A stretch of 64,000 nucleotides of DNA from Camellia lanceoleosa (lineage: Eukaryota; Streptophyta; Magnoliopsida; Ericales; Theaceae): positions 90,377,470 to 90,441,469 of the forward strand of contig CM045763.1 in the NCBI GenBank assembly GCA_025200525.1, in the 5' to 3' direction. The position numbers and the translations under genes were made by a program. Position 1 is the stretch's first letter; every line of letters starts with the position of its first letter. Positions 34,941 to 45,813 of this stretch are shown one piece after another. The notes below the pieces were generated by a model, which ran no database searches, was not told where the DNA came from, and saw nothing but the letters and a program-made list of their open reading frames with translations.

Positions 34941-35480
34941 CTTATGATCCGGGGGAGTCCCGCCCTGTGGAATATCGTCTGCCATATCAAAGGTAATGAG
35001 AAAATGGCCGGAAAAGTGAAAACCGAGCTAGAATGTGAAAAGTCAACAAAGAGTCAACCCCGAGAGGGCACAAAATGGCCGGAAAAGTCGGAATGCGGAA
35101 AATGTACGGAAATCACGAAAAACTTGGGAGAAACAAACCCCAAGAGGTGGAAATAGTAAAGGAAGCACCGAAACGAAGTTTCGATCGGATGAAAATGTTC
35201 GAAACGTGAATATATTCGCGAATCAAACAATGAAACGGGCGTAAAACTCAAGAAAATTGAGGATCGAGGGGGAGAAAATGCTCTAGAGAGAGATAGAAAC
35301 AAATTTCGGCCAAGGGAAATAAGAAAAATCGGGTTTGAAACCCTATTTTAAAAGACCCGATGTGAAAAGTCAAAATCGCCTCGAATCAGGCATTTTTGGC
35401 CGGCCGGCCAAATATTTGGCCGGTGATGTGTTTTGGTGGTCGGTGCATGGCCGATGGCCTCCCCATGTGGCCAGTGAGCC
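34941..35480 (-). promoter_or_regulatory. Putative promoter/5'-UTR of antisense PMD gene
   Basis: Reading the minus strand: a GGCCGG-motif cluster at 35393-35470 (including GGCCGGCCGGCC), then TTTTAAAATAGGG near 35340-35353 as a TATA-like box, then TCTATCTCTCTCTAGAGC and a CCCCCTCGATCC pyrimidine-rich stretch, then the first ATG at 34940. The same motif order is seen in the LTR promoters of A and B. Confidence 0.45.
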
Positions 35481-35689
35481 TCCTACAACCTTGTTTGGGT
35501 CAGATCTGTAGTTTTAGGCCTTCATTTCTCAAGACAATGCGAGAAATGGCATTTCCGAAGCTCAACCAAATCCGTTTGACCTCGCACCGGTCTTCGTGGC
35601 GTGGCACTTGAATTCGTGCAAGGTATATCCTTCCCGTATCCTTTGTCTTTACAAAACTCGAAAGTTGCCCTATATGCATTTCAATCGCT

Positions 35690-36075
35690 ATTTTGCGATC
35701 GCGCTATCTTGTGCACGACGCTAATCGACTGCCTTGTGCAACGATTTCAATCGCGCCATTTTGCGATCGCGTTATCTTGCGACTTCAATCGCGACTGCCT
35801 TGTGCATCGATTTCAATCACGCTTATTTTGGCGATCTTATTGCATTTTGCATGCATTCAATCGCGCTATTTTGCGCATCTTATTGCATTTTGCATGCATT
35901 CAATCGCGTTATTTTGCGCATCTCATTGCATTTTGCATGCATTCCATCGCACTATCTTGCGCATCGCACTATCTTGTGCACTCGCGTTGTCTAACGCATC
36001 GCGCTATTTTGCGTATCTTATTGCATTTTGCATGCATTCAATCGCACTATTTTGCGCATCACACCGTCCTGTGTA
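35690..36075 (+). repeat. ~43-bp tandem array with TCGCGCTATTTTGCG motif
   Basis: The unit CTTATTGCATTTTGCATGCA…TCGCGCTATTTTGCGCAT starts at 35836, 35879, 35922 and 36017. Preceding copies (35690-35830) are shorter TCAATCGCG(C)…TTTTGCGATCGCG variants. Frames through it are repetitive artefacts. Confidence 0.85.
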
Positions 36076-36081
36076 CTCTCT

Positions 36082-36263
36082 AGTCTGGCAAGACCTTAAA
36101 TACGCTCGGTCTAGCGAGACCTTAAATACGCACGGTCTGGCGAGACCTTAAACCCGCCTGGTCTGGCGAGACCTTAAATACGCCCGGTCTGGCGAGACCT
36201 TAAACACGCACGGTCTGGTGAGACCTTAAACCTGCTTGGTCTGGCGAGACCTTAAAACCGTTC
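36082..36263 (+). repeat. 26-bp tandem array, seven copies
   Basis: The unit GGTCTGGCGAGACCTTAAAT + ACGCCC repeats seven times with exact 26-base spacing and few substitutions. Each unit contains the near-palindrome GGTCTGGCGAGACC. One isolated further copy (GGTCTAGGAGACCTTAAA) occurs at ~36449. Confidence 0.92.
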
Positions 36264-36990
36264 GGTTGCATTGTCATGCATTTCAAACTTACATGCATTG
36301 TCATGCATATCAAAGACATGCATTGTCACGCGTTTGTATCAACATGCATTATCATGCATTCAAAAATAACAAAGTTCATGCGTTTCAAAGTCACGTGTTG
36401 TCACGCATTCTAAGTTCACTTGCATTGTTATGCATTTCCCCAACAGACGGTCTAGGAGACCTTAAATCCTTGGAAGATGCAAGACCTTTGGTGCATTGAT
36501 GTGCACAGTTCATTTGCATTGTCATGCATTTCAAAAGCCGTGCGTTGCCGCACATTTAAAGTTCATGCATTTTCAAGCATCTCAAGCCGCGCGTTATTGC
36601 GCATTAGAAAATTCATGCATTGTCATGCATTTCAAGCGACTTGCATTGTCGCGCACACCATGCAGCATGCATTTCAAAAAAAACAAATAAAAAATAATAA
36701 TAGTGCATATGTCATGCATTTCATTGTATATAGTGCATATGTCATGCATTCCACTATAAATATTGCATTTACATACATCCCGTTGCATTGTAGATATTGC
36801 ATATGTCATGCATTACATCACAATAATGCATATGTCATGCATCATTGTAAATACTACATATGTCATGCATTTCAAAAAACAAAGCAAAAAAAAAAACACA
36901 CATGCATACGTCATGCATCATTGTAAATAATGCATGTCATGCATTTCATCGTAATATAATGTATATGTCATGCATTTCTGCTGTAAATAT
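36264..36990 (+). repeat. ATGCATT-rich degenerate array
   Basis: CATGCATT(G/T)(T/C)CATGCAT and ATGTCATGCATTTCA words recur every 20-35 bases through this region, with a second type (GTAAATA(T/C)TGCATATGTCATGCAT) from 36700. Unit boundaries are irregular. Confidence 0.8.
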
Positions 36991-37545
36991 CCGTTCCATT
37001 GCATATCGTAAATATTGCATTGTAGCTTGCATGCATTCATTGCATCACCCCTTCCATCTATGGCTTGCGCCTTTCCTTGTTGAGCTTGGTTTGGTATGTA
37101 CTCATACTTTTCACGTCGAAGCACAGTTCTGTATGTGTACGCGCCTATTCCTTGATGAACTTGGTTTGAGGGTAACGGCACCTTTTCTGTGTTAAACGCG
37201 GTTCGTTTGTGTACATGCCTTTCCTAGGCAAGATTTAGTTTGGCCTGCGTGCCTTATCCATCGTATCTATCCATTCCATTGCATATTGTAAATATCGCAC
37301 TGTAGCTTGCATGCATCCACTACATCATCACCTCCATCTTCGGCTTGCACCTCTCCTTGTTGAGCTTGGTTTGGTATGTACTCATACTTTTCACGTTAAA
37401 GCACAGTTCTGCATGTGTACGCGCCTATTCCTTGATGAACTTGGTTTGAGGGTGGCGGCACCTTTTTTGTATTAGACATGGCTTGTATGTGTCCATGCCT
37501 TTCCTAGGAAAGATTTGGTCTAGTTGGATGCCATATCCACTATAT
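36989..37545 (+). repeat. ~280-bp direct duplication
   Basis: The block from CATTGCATATCGTAAATAT … GTAGCTTGCATGCAT … GTTGAGCTTGGTTTGGTATG … TTGATGAACTTGGTTTGAGG … CCTTTCCTAGG occurs twice (GTAGCTTGC at 37022 and 37302). A partial third copy (TGTGTACGCGC…GCGGCACCTTTTCTATGGTAGAC) lies at 37677-37724. Confidence 0.85.
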
Positions 37546-38313
37546 ATATTGCATTGTAGTGCAATTTTTGTATCCGGCATTAGGATCATTGTTCTTTCGT
37601 TAGCGGGTTGTTTCCCCACTTATGTCATTCCACCCAATACTTGTTCTTGTGTCCGTCTACATCACTCATAGTTCTACATGTGTACGCGCTTTGAGGGTTG
37701 CGGCACCTTTTCTATGGTAGACAGACTTGTTACTTCTATCAATCTATTTGACATTTGTGTGGTTTTGAACCGCTCATGATTGGATCATGATTCGATTGCA
37801 TTGCATATCATTTGCATTGTTTCAATTGCATTGCATTTTCATTTGCATTATTATACATAGTTTTGTATATATTGCATATCATGTTGCATTCATTTTGCAT
37901 GTTATGCATGTTGCTAACGGCATCGTACCTGTTAAGTTGCTTTCTTTGCAGGCACGATATTGTATGCACGGTTCATTTGAGGCTGGTGCAACCAGACGAA
38001 CCGGACAGGTATTGTATTCTCCGAGTGAGACGTATTGAGAATGGCATAATTCTCTTACATCCTTTCTACATTGTGGTGTAGTTTGGTGTATGCTAGCTTA
38101 AAACTGTCGCATTATTATGCTTCGTTATAGCTTTCTTTGCATGATCATAAGTTATGCCCGGCTTTGTGCACTGTCTTGCATCTTGCCCCTGCCTTCGGGC
38201 GCATATCTTGTTTGTCTTGCATGCTTTGTCTAAGTCTTCGGCCTTGTCAAAAATGGGTCGTCTCTGGGCTTTGACATTCACTCCCGTCATTGTTATGACT
38301 TTCAAGTTCTGTC
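37546..38313 (+). other. Element B 3' untranslated spacer
   Basis: TTGCATT-rich sequence with no recognised gene. It ends in the polypurine tract. Confidence 0.5.
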
Positions 38314-38322
38314 AAAGAGGGG
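38314..38322 (+). other. Element B polypurine tract
   Basis: AAAGAGGGG lies four bases before the 3' LTR start at 38327, where plus-strand DNA synthesis would be primed. Confidence 0.7.
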
Positions 38323-38326
38323 CAAC

Positions 38327-41300
38327 TGTAGACACCCCATTTTTTACCGTCCTCAAGACTTGGACATCACCGCTTGAACACTCGACGATCATCCATGTTT
38401 GTGTTTGTCTTGAGTTCCCGGACGTCTCGGCTACGCACCTTGCCTCAGGATCTCTCAACTCGACTGTTTCGTGTCTGGTTTTTCACCAAACACTTGTGTT
38501 TTGCCTTAGAGGGGGAGGAAATGGCTTGTGCGCCATCCCCACACTCCACAGGCCATGGCTTGAGGCCACCGGCTGTGTTTTGTTGCCACTGGCCGAATGT
38601 TTGGCCGGCCGGCACTATAGATGGCCGGCCAGCTATCTTTTTTTGGTCAATTGCATGTTTGGCCGGCCGACTACTGTGCATTTGCTTTTGCAGATATTTT
38701 CATGCAGCTGGCATGCACTTTTACCCCCTCCATACACGTGTATGGAGGGATTTCCTTCTTGTTAGCTTCCTTTGAAAGCCTTACAAGACAAAATTTGGCT
38801 ATAAGTGGGAGCCTCTTCTCTCTTGTTTAGGGTTAGACAACTTAGACATGTTGGACAGCATTTTCAGAGGGTTTTGAGTTTTATGGTTAGGGCTTATATA
38901 TCCTCCATCTCTATATCTCTCTCTCTCTCTCTCTCTTGGTTTTAGTGAGTGTTTTGCCTTAGTTTTGCACACAAACACCCACCATCACACCTTCTCTTGC
39001 ACCTAAGGCCCTTGAGGGTTGTTTTTGAAGTTTTGGAGCTGGTTTGAGCCAAAGAAGCAGCTGCTCTTCCATTCTTGAAGAAGGTCTACAAGGGTAAGAC
39101 ATTTGTCCCTTTTTACCCCATTTTTGCATTGTATTTTCGCCTACCTTACAACTGTTTTTGAGCTTTGTGTATAACATAGAAAAGTTCTATTTTTTTAGTG
39201 CTCTAAATAGTTGGTTAAGGTTGTTTTAAGTTTTGGGGTTGTTTCACCCCTCTTAAGCCTTGTTAGGCTCCATTTTGTGCCATTTTTGGTTGAGCTTCGG
39301 GACCATTGTGTTTGGGCCTCCTCACCACTGAAATCTTGAGGGATTTCAGAGGTGAGGATGGTGTCTTGAGGTCCTAAGAAGGAGAGGGCCACCCCCTCTC
39401 CTTGTTGTCCTTGAAAAGGGCTATTTTTGCCTCTTGAGAGAGCATCTAGTTTAAGTGTGTGTTGACCATGCCTTGACTGATATTTATGCTTATTTTGCCA
39501 TGAAATAGCATTGTGTTGAGTTGGTTTGGACACACCTTGCATGTCTCGCATACATGTCTTGTAATGCCATCATTTAGCCTTAACATGCATCTAGGCTTTG
39601 ATCCTTGTTCAAGCATGTTTTAGGCCCAGCTTTGTGAAGCTTTTGTACTTGTTTTTTCATGCTTAAGGTCTGCCCTTGGTTGTTTTGGTCGACCATGGCA
39701 TGCATTGCATAGCCCCTTTGCATTTTGGCTTGTAAGCCTTAAATGTATAGACCTCAAACATGCATCACTTGCATTGTTTCAGTGGTTTGAAATCACTTAC
39801 CATGTTATTTCAGTCCTTATAACATGCCCATATGCTTGCATTTGATGCTCCTTCAATGTGTTAAAAGGTTGTTGCCTTATGCTCCATGGATGTGCTCCTT
39901 TGTATGCTTACATGTTTAAGCCACTTAGATACCATCTAGGTGCACCCTTAGCCTTGTTTAGGTCTGCATTGGACTTGTTTTAAGTCCCCTCAGCCTTGTG
40001 AGGTTTGGTTGACTTAACCTTGGTTTAAGCCTCCTTGGCTTGCCTTGAATCTTGGACCATAATTTCATGCTATGCTTGTCTTGTTTGCTTGATTTGGCAT
40101 CATCTTTAACATGATTTTCAGAGCTTTCTATGCATCCTAATTTTCCATGTTTAGTCTCTTTTAAGTGTGCTTAAAAGTCGCTTGTTTTATGCTTAAGTGT
40201 TGGCCCATTTGCATGCATGTTTGTGTGCACATTAGCCTTCATTTCCTTGGCATTTGGCCACTGTTTTAGGCTTGTTTGAGAGCTGCCTAATTTAGTTTAA
40301 GTCCACCTCTTGGCATGTTGTTGCATGTTTAGCTTATGACATGTTGTTGCATGTTGAAATGGTGTTGCATTCGGTATGCATTATCCTCCTTGTTTTGGTT
40401 GCTTAACATGCCATATGTTTTGCATGTTTGTGTGTTGGCATTGTACCTTGTATGCTCACTTAACTTGCATGCTTATTGTATGCATCTTTCACCTCTTGAT
40501 CAAGTCATGATAGAGGTTGAAGGCCCCTTGGTGTGTTTATTTGGTTTGCATTTTATTTGAAATTGAAAAATGCATACTTGATTCTTTGGGCCATCATGCA
40601 TGGAAATGCGCGGTTGGCGGCCCGAGAATCAAGGCCCACCCTCCTTTGAGTCATAAATATGATAAGGAGTGTGGTTGGTGCATACATTCCTTGGAATACA
40701 CTGCCATGCCAAGTATTGTCCTCTGCTGCTGTCAAATCAGTTTTTGCAGGGAGATTTGGCCAGCCGGCCATCTTCAGTGCCGACCGGCCATCCATTGTTG
40801 GCCAATGGATTATTTTGTGGCCAGTGACCATTATACATTGCCGGTGTCCAATCCCTTCAGCTGGTGGTGTTCTACAGCACTCAGAGAAGCAACCCTGGGA
40901 CTTGTGCAGTCTTCAGAGGAGGATAACAGCCAAAGCAGAGGCATCTTGTGCATGGCAGTGACTTTCCGAGCGGAACCGAGCGCGCATGCATTAGACCCTC
41001 TTCCCGAGGCTGTTGTTTACTGCTTAATTAGATTAGTTAATTTGCTTAGCTATTTTAATTGATTTATAATATTTAATTAGCTTGTAGGTTAATTAAATTG
41101 TATTATTTTTTCAGCCTCTCCGAGCGAGGGCAAATTTGTAATAAGTGTGGGTACGTGTGTGCATGTCTTCTAACCCCCACTTCTTTCTCCCTTTTATTTA
41201 CCTGCTTTGGTGGTTAGCATTAGGGCATATTTACTTTAGCATACTTTATGCTATGCATACGTACATCCATTCATCAGTATTGCATGCATCGAGCTCGGCG

Positions 41301-42144
41301 CATCATGCTAACCGCACAAGTATTTAAATCTAACTTGAATGCATGCTACTTGTGCATTTCACATGTCATTCTTAGATTAGCCAAGCCTATTCTCTGTGAC
41401 ATTCTGTATGCGATGCATTAGCCACTTTAACATGAACTAGGATCATGCATGTTTGCTAACTAGTTTACTGTTTCGGTACGGAGTACACTGTAAGTATTTT
41501 ATGCTTTAGCATCTCGCATGAGAGTGAATGTTAACATAATAGCATGCTTATCATATGGCTAGACGCTTATGTGATATAACTGCCTGAATGCCTGTGGATG
41601 AAGGTTGGATTGTTTGAGTTTGAACAACTCACTGAAATCCATGTTTTAGCCTACTTGCGAGTAGCAAATTCCAAAACGTTTTCCAAACAAACAGATATGC
41701 AATGTTTTGTTCCAAATTAGGCGATCTAGTCTATACGTGTTTGCTGTACGCACAACATAGTAATTCTAGGTTAATAACCGGAACAAGAACACATAATGTT
41801 TTCAAAATTGGATATCATGGTTAGTAGAGACCGATCTTCGGATCGGGCGAAAGGGGGTGCTCATAGCTGACCTTCCCCAATCGTACCCAAGTTCCCGAGC
41901 CGAGGAAACTTTGGTGATGACGAACACGTGGCCTTTGGCACCGAGTCAGGGTTTCCTAAATTCCCCCATAAAAAATATTTAGGTGGCGACTCTGTATCTG
42001 GTAAAACAGTCCATGTTTGGCACTTCTTTCAAAATTTGTTTTCTCAAAACGATTTGTCGGATTTGGACTCTTCGGTTCAAGATTAAGAACCGTGACAAGA
42101 CGAGTCCGAACTGTAGCATTGAGGTCCCTCGCGGACCGATTACA
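38327..42144 (+). repeat. Element B 3' LTR
   Basis: The full-length copy of the 5' LTR: TGTAGACACCCC … GCGGACCGATTACA. It lacks the ~70-bp segment corresponding to 25198-25267 and has small insertions in the GGCCGG cluster (38600-38660). It is followed directly by GGGTC and the second piece of element C's LTR. Confidence 0.95.
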
Positions 42145-42149
42145 GGGTC
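42145..42149 (+). other. Target duplication of element B (right)
   Basis: GGGTC, the partner of 23043-23047. Confidence 0.92.
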
Positions 42150-42413
42150 CTGTTCCGACGGGGAGGTGTTGTCGTAATAAATGCTGTGATGGGCTGCATT
42201 AATGGTGATGTGCAGTGGCAATAACTTTGCAAATCTTTGTCTCCTGATGTGGCTCGTCCTTCACCTGCCATGTGTCTAAATGTCATTGGCTCTTTATGCC
42301 ATGTCGGATTCCAGCTGTTCTGGGCCCCACCAGCTGGGTTATGTATTGGGCTCCAAGCGATGGGCTTGGGTTATTTATAGTGATTCATGGCTTTTGTGGG
42401 CTTGTACACATCA
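42150..42413 (-). repeat. Element C 3' LTR, proximal fragment
   Basis: This continues the LTR interrupted at 23047 and matches 52835-53098 (CTGTTCCGACGGGGAGGTGT … CTTGTACACATCA). The minus-strand TATA-like TATAAA lies at 42374-42379. Confidence 0.93.
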
Positions 42414-42432
42414 GTAGTCCCCTATTTCCAAG
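42414..42432 (-). other. Element C polypurine tract
   Basis: The minus strand reads TTGGAAATAGGGGACTAC immediately before the LTR start TGATGTGTAC. This is a typical purine-rich primer site for plus-strand synthesis. Confidence 0.7.
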
Positions 42433-42477
42433 TGCAGCTTTAGTCCAGCGAAGGGAATAGTAATGAAGAAGGTGAGG

Positions 42478-42915
42478 TTAGTAGGGAGTGGTAGTATGGA
42501 GGTCGACCGACGGGGGTGACCGAGCGGGTGAACCGACTGGGAGGTGGTCCGACCGTGCAAGGTGACTGAGTGGAAGGGCCGACCATGAAGAGGGTCGACC
42601 GCGAATGTTGGCCGAGTGGGAAGGTCGACCATGAGGAGGGGCGACCGTGGAGGTTGGCCGAGCGGAGGGGCCGACCGTGAAGAGGGCGATCGCGAAAAGG
42701 GCCGAGTGGGAAGGTCGACCACGAGGAGGGGCGACCATGGAGGTTGACCGAGAGGGAGGGCCGACCATGATGAGGGGCAACCGTGGAGGTTGGCCTAGCG
42801 GGGGGGCCGACCGTGAAAAGGGCGATCGCGAAAAGGGCCGAGTGGGAAGGTCGATCACGAGGAGCGGCGACCATAGAGGTTGACCGAGCGGGAGGACCGA
42901 CCATGAGGAGGTCCG
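42478..42915 (+). repeat. GC-rich tandem array of GACC/CGACC units
   Basis: Units such as GGCCGAGTGGGAAGGTCGAC, GAGGAGGGGCGACC and GTGGAGGTTGGCCGAGCGG alternate. The longer unit restarts at about 42611, 42701 and 42837. All three forward frames and the reverse frames are open and Pro/Arg/Ser-rich, an artefact of composition. It lies between element C's 3' LTR and the start of the antisense gene. Confidence 0.85.
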
Positions 42916-43336
42916 CCTGCGAAGGGTGAGGTGGAGGAGCGTGGGGCTCAAGAGGCGGCGTGTCACGTGGTGATTTGAAGTGGAAAAGACAGGGTAAGGG
43001 GAGGAGACAGTGGATTGTGGTCGTACACGCGACAACATCCCGTGGGGGGGAGAAGATTAGGCGTTGGATCAGAAATGAAACGTTAGGTCATTATGGGTGT
43101 TAAAAAGACAGTTTTGGCAGATGATTTTGAAAAGTTGTCAAACTGGCGAAAATTAATTAGGATCCTTGGAATACGAGCAAACCGTGGGCTTTTGGCATTA
43201 TTCGATTCACCTACTTGTTTACGAAAAATCAAAATATTCCAAGTGTGAATTCCTTTGTTGCTCACAATACACCTCTGCAACACTTTTCAACTGCCTTGCA
43301 CCTGCCTCCAAAGCAATTTGCAGACATACCTTAGAA
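42916..43336 (+). promoter_or_regulatory. Presumed upstream region of C antisense gene
   Basis: No TATA box stands out; GTGTTAAAAAGACAG occurs at ~43098. An in-frame ATG at 43166 extends the open frame but encodes a non-conserved Tyr/Cys-rich stretch, so I treat this as 5' untranslated. Confidence 0.35.
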
Positions 43337-45813
43337 ATGGCCCAAGAAGAAACTGCGAATGTCAGGGTGGATCCACTTGGCGATGATGATACTGTGGAGT
43401 TAGTGCAGCAATACAGGATGGAGAGGGTGGAAGAGTCAATTGTACTGTCCCACAGTTCCACCCTGATAGTAGCTCCAAAGCCTATCAACCAGGTGGAACC
43501 TTATCACTGGCACACAAAGGAAAATAAATCAACGGTTACTGCAGCAAATTTGGAGGCTATTCGCGACAAATACCAGGTGGCTGCCGAAATAGAGTTGTCG
43601 TTGCCGATGTCAATAGAGAGGCCATCCGATGCCAGGCCAGGGCAATTTGCCCTTTATGAGGAGGCGTTGAAAGGAGGACTGAGGCTGCCCCTGCCACAGG
43701 TGGTAGTAGATGTCCTAAGTCGTTTGGAGGTGGCGCCGGGCCAACTAATGCCCAATGCATGGAAGATCTTACTGTCCTGTGCAAGTGCCTGGCCGAAGGC
43801 GAACGAAGGGGCGGCCATGACAGTGGACGAGTTCTTCGCGTGCTACAAGGCCTCAGGGCAACAAGAGACCTGGGTCACCCTGCAGGCAGCAGCATGGAAA
43901 GGGTTGGTGGTGGGGCTGCCATCGTCGATCAAGGGGTGGAGACCACGGTGGTTCTATGTGTCTGCCAGTGGAGGAGTTGGAGTGCGCACCATTTGGAAGG
44001 TGCCCACCAAGTCGATGGAGCCAAAGCTGGGAGCAGCAGCAGAGGAAAGGGTGAAAAGGGTAAAAGAGTTGAGAGACAGAGAAGAGGCCAAATGGGACGA
44101 GCTCGTTCAGTCGTTTACATTGTTTGAGGCAGGGTTGGGTCCACAGCCGAGCGGTGGAGACCTCGACCGAGCGGAGTTGGAGGCGAGGAGAAGGGCTCAA
44201 GAGGCGGAGGATTAGACTATCCTTGCGAAAGCCCAAAAATTCAAAGAGTCCCAAGCCGACCGACCACCAAAACCGGTTGCAAGGGAGAGGATTCGACCTC
44301 GACCCAAACCCTTGGGAGGGAAAGACTTAGGCGAATTTGTGCCACGACCGCCCCCAATAGACTCTTTGAAGGAGAGGTCTTTGAAGGAGATGGAGGCGTT
44401 GGGCGTGGTGAAGAAGAAGAAGAGGGTGAGGCGGAGTGAAGAAAGGCCTGCCCAGAAGAGGAGAAGAGAATCAAGGGTAGAGGAGGCCAATATTGCCAAA
44501 AAGGCGGAGAGGAGGGAAGTGGAGGAGGCCCAGGAAAAGTAATTGCCCTAGAAGTGGTGGACATCGCCTTAGAGGGCATGTAGGTGGTTCCAGTAGTGGC
44601 AGCGATCGCCGCAGGGGTCGCGAGGGCTGCCGCTGAAGTGCAAGCAGAAGATGGGGCAACTGGCCCTGGGCCAAGGAGGGAAGAACAGCCCCAGGGGGGA
44701 CCTGCACCCCAAGGAGGGGAAGTCAGTCTGACCACAGCGATCTACCACGCTCGGGAAGTGGCGGGGCAGCTGGAGGGAGAAGAAGGCCCAGCCAGAGCAG
44801 GGGCAGACCGCTTGGTGGGAATTGTAGAAGAGGCAGCCTTGCGCTCGGCATCCAGATTCAACGAAGCTGAACTGCTGAGGGGGTTATGCTCCGCCCAGAT
44901 GGAGGTAACCACCTTAGTAGGGGCTCTGCTGAGGAAGGCGAGGGCTGCCAAACTCAAGGCTGATGAGGCCAAGGCTCAGCTTGCAAAGTTGAAGAAGGAG
45001 AGTGCAAGTTGGGAGAGCGCCCACGCTGATCCGCAAGCGGTTGAGGTGGAGCTGGAAAACACACGCCGCCAGGTTGTGTCGCTCGAGTTCCAACTGGCTG
45101 GTGAGCGGAAGAGGGTGGATGAGGCCCAAAAAGCCTGCGCAGTCGCGATCGAACGCCATGAAGAAGCAATAAGCAGCAATGAAGAGCTGGTCAGGCAGAA
45201 AGATAGGGCAAATGTGAAGATTTGCGATCTGCAGAAGGAACTGGTGGGCGAGCGGGCTAAGGCAGTGGAGGAGAGGAAAAGCCTTCAGGAGGAGTTGGAA
45301 GCAGAGACAGCCAAGGCGACGGCGGCAAAGGAGAGCCTGGAGAAGGAGTTGGAGGGAGAGAGGGCTAAGGCTGCGTCTGAAAGAGTGACCCTGCCGAAGG
45401 AGCTGGACGAAGAGAGGGCGAAAGTAGCCTCTGAAAGGGCGGTTTACCCCAATCTGTGCGTCGCAGCAGTGGAGCAATTCAAAGGGTCTGCTGAGTTTCA
45501 GATGGCAGTTGATGCCGCCGTCACCAGCAGCTTGGCTAGGCAAGAATCTGGAGGGGGGGCGGGCCCATCGAGGACGACTGCTGGAGGCAGAACTAAAGCA
45601 GAAGTTATTGAAAGCTTCCAGTAGTCAGAATTCTATAAACATGAAATTGTTGAGTTCTGGGACAGTGGCTGGAAGATGTTCAAACGTAGAGCTGAAGAAT
45701 TGTTCCCAGACTTAGACCTCAGTAGTGTAACAATTGGTGAGGACGATGTGGCCCAAACCTCCCTGGATAAGGGTATTAAAGAAGAAGACCTCATCTCCAG
45801 TAAGGAGGAGTAA
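43337..45813 (+). pseudogene. Element C antisense gene: gypsy-type transposon protein (Transposase_28-like) with coiled coil
   Basis: The start at 43337 (MAQEE) is chosen over 43166 because conserved character begins there. The N-terminal domain has RPGQFALYEEALKGGLRLPL, PQVVVDVLSRLEVAPGQLMP, NAWKILLSC, MTVDEFFACY and LPSSIKGWRPRWFYVS, the hallmark of the plant 'putative gypsy type transposon' family. It is followed by basic RPPPIDSLKERSLK and KKKKRVRRSEERPAQKRRR stretches. From about 44620 in another frame comes a long Ala/Glu/Lys coiled coil (QLAKLKKESASWESAHADP; EELVRQKDRANVKICDLQKE). The tail reads EFWDSGWKMFKRRAEELFPD and ends at 45813. TAGs at 44213-44215 and 45622-45624, with a frameshift near 44540-44583, break it. 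The strand is opposite to gag-pol. Molecular function is unknown. Confidence 0.8.

Larger units (their letters stand above)
23048..42144 (+). mobile_element. Element B: 19.1-kb Ogre-like retrotransposon, pol-deleted, with antisense PMD gene
   Basis: LTRs of 3881 and 3818 bp start TGTAGACACCCC and end GGTTACA/GATTACA, and the element is flanked by the 5-bp duplication GGGTC. It sits in the LTR of element C, whose second LTR preserves the empty site. Internally, from left: tRNA-Arg-type primer site, leader, gag N-terminal remnants, a scrap of the pol linker, poly-A-rich text, a conserved post-pol block, a six-exon gene on the opposite strand, large tandem arrays, a 280-bp duplication, polypurine tract and 3' LTR. 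No RT, RNase H or integrase core was found, so it is non-autonomous. It would have needed enzymes from a relative such as element A. Confidence 0.95.

Noticed and set aside
35601..36151. Overlapping plus-strand frames up to 160 codons
   Set aside because: They are translations of the 43-bp and 26-bp arrays and are repetitive in every frame.
36082..36263. CRISPR-like regular array (26-bp period)
   Set aside because: The units are contiguous tandem repeats with no unique spacers, in a plant retrotransposon.
42411..43038. Long Pro/Arg/Ser-rich open frames on the minus strand
   Set aside because: The GC-rich tandem array leaves all frames open; no domain is recognisable.
43166..43336. Upstream start of the C antisense gene
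   Set aside because: The extra 57 residues are Cys/Tyr/Phe-rich and unlike the family; MAQEE at 43337 is the more likely start.
44241..45543. Large minus-strand frames opposite the antisense gene of C
   Set aside because: Mirror frames of a GC-rich coiled-coil coding region; no family match.
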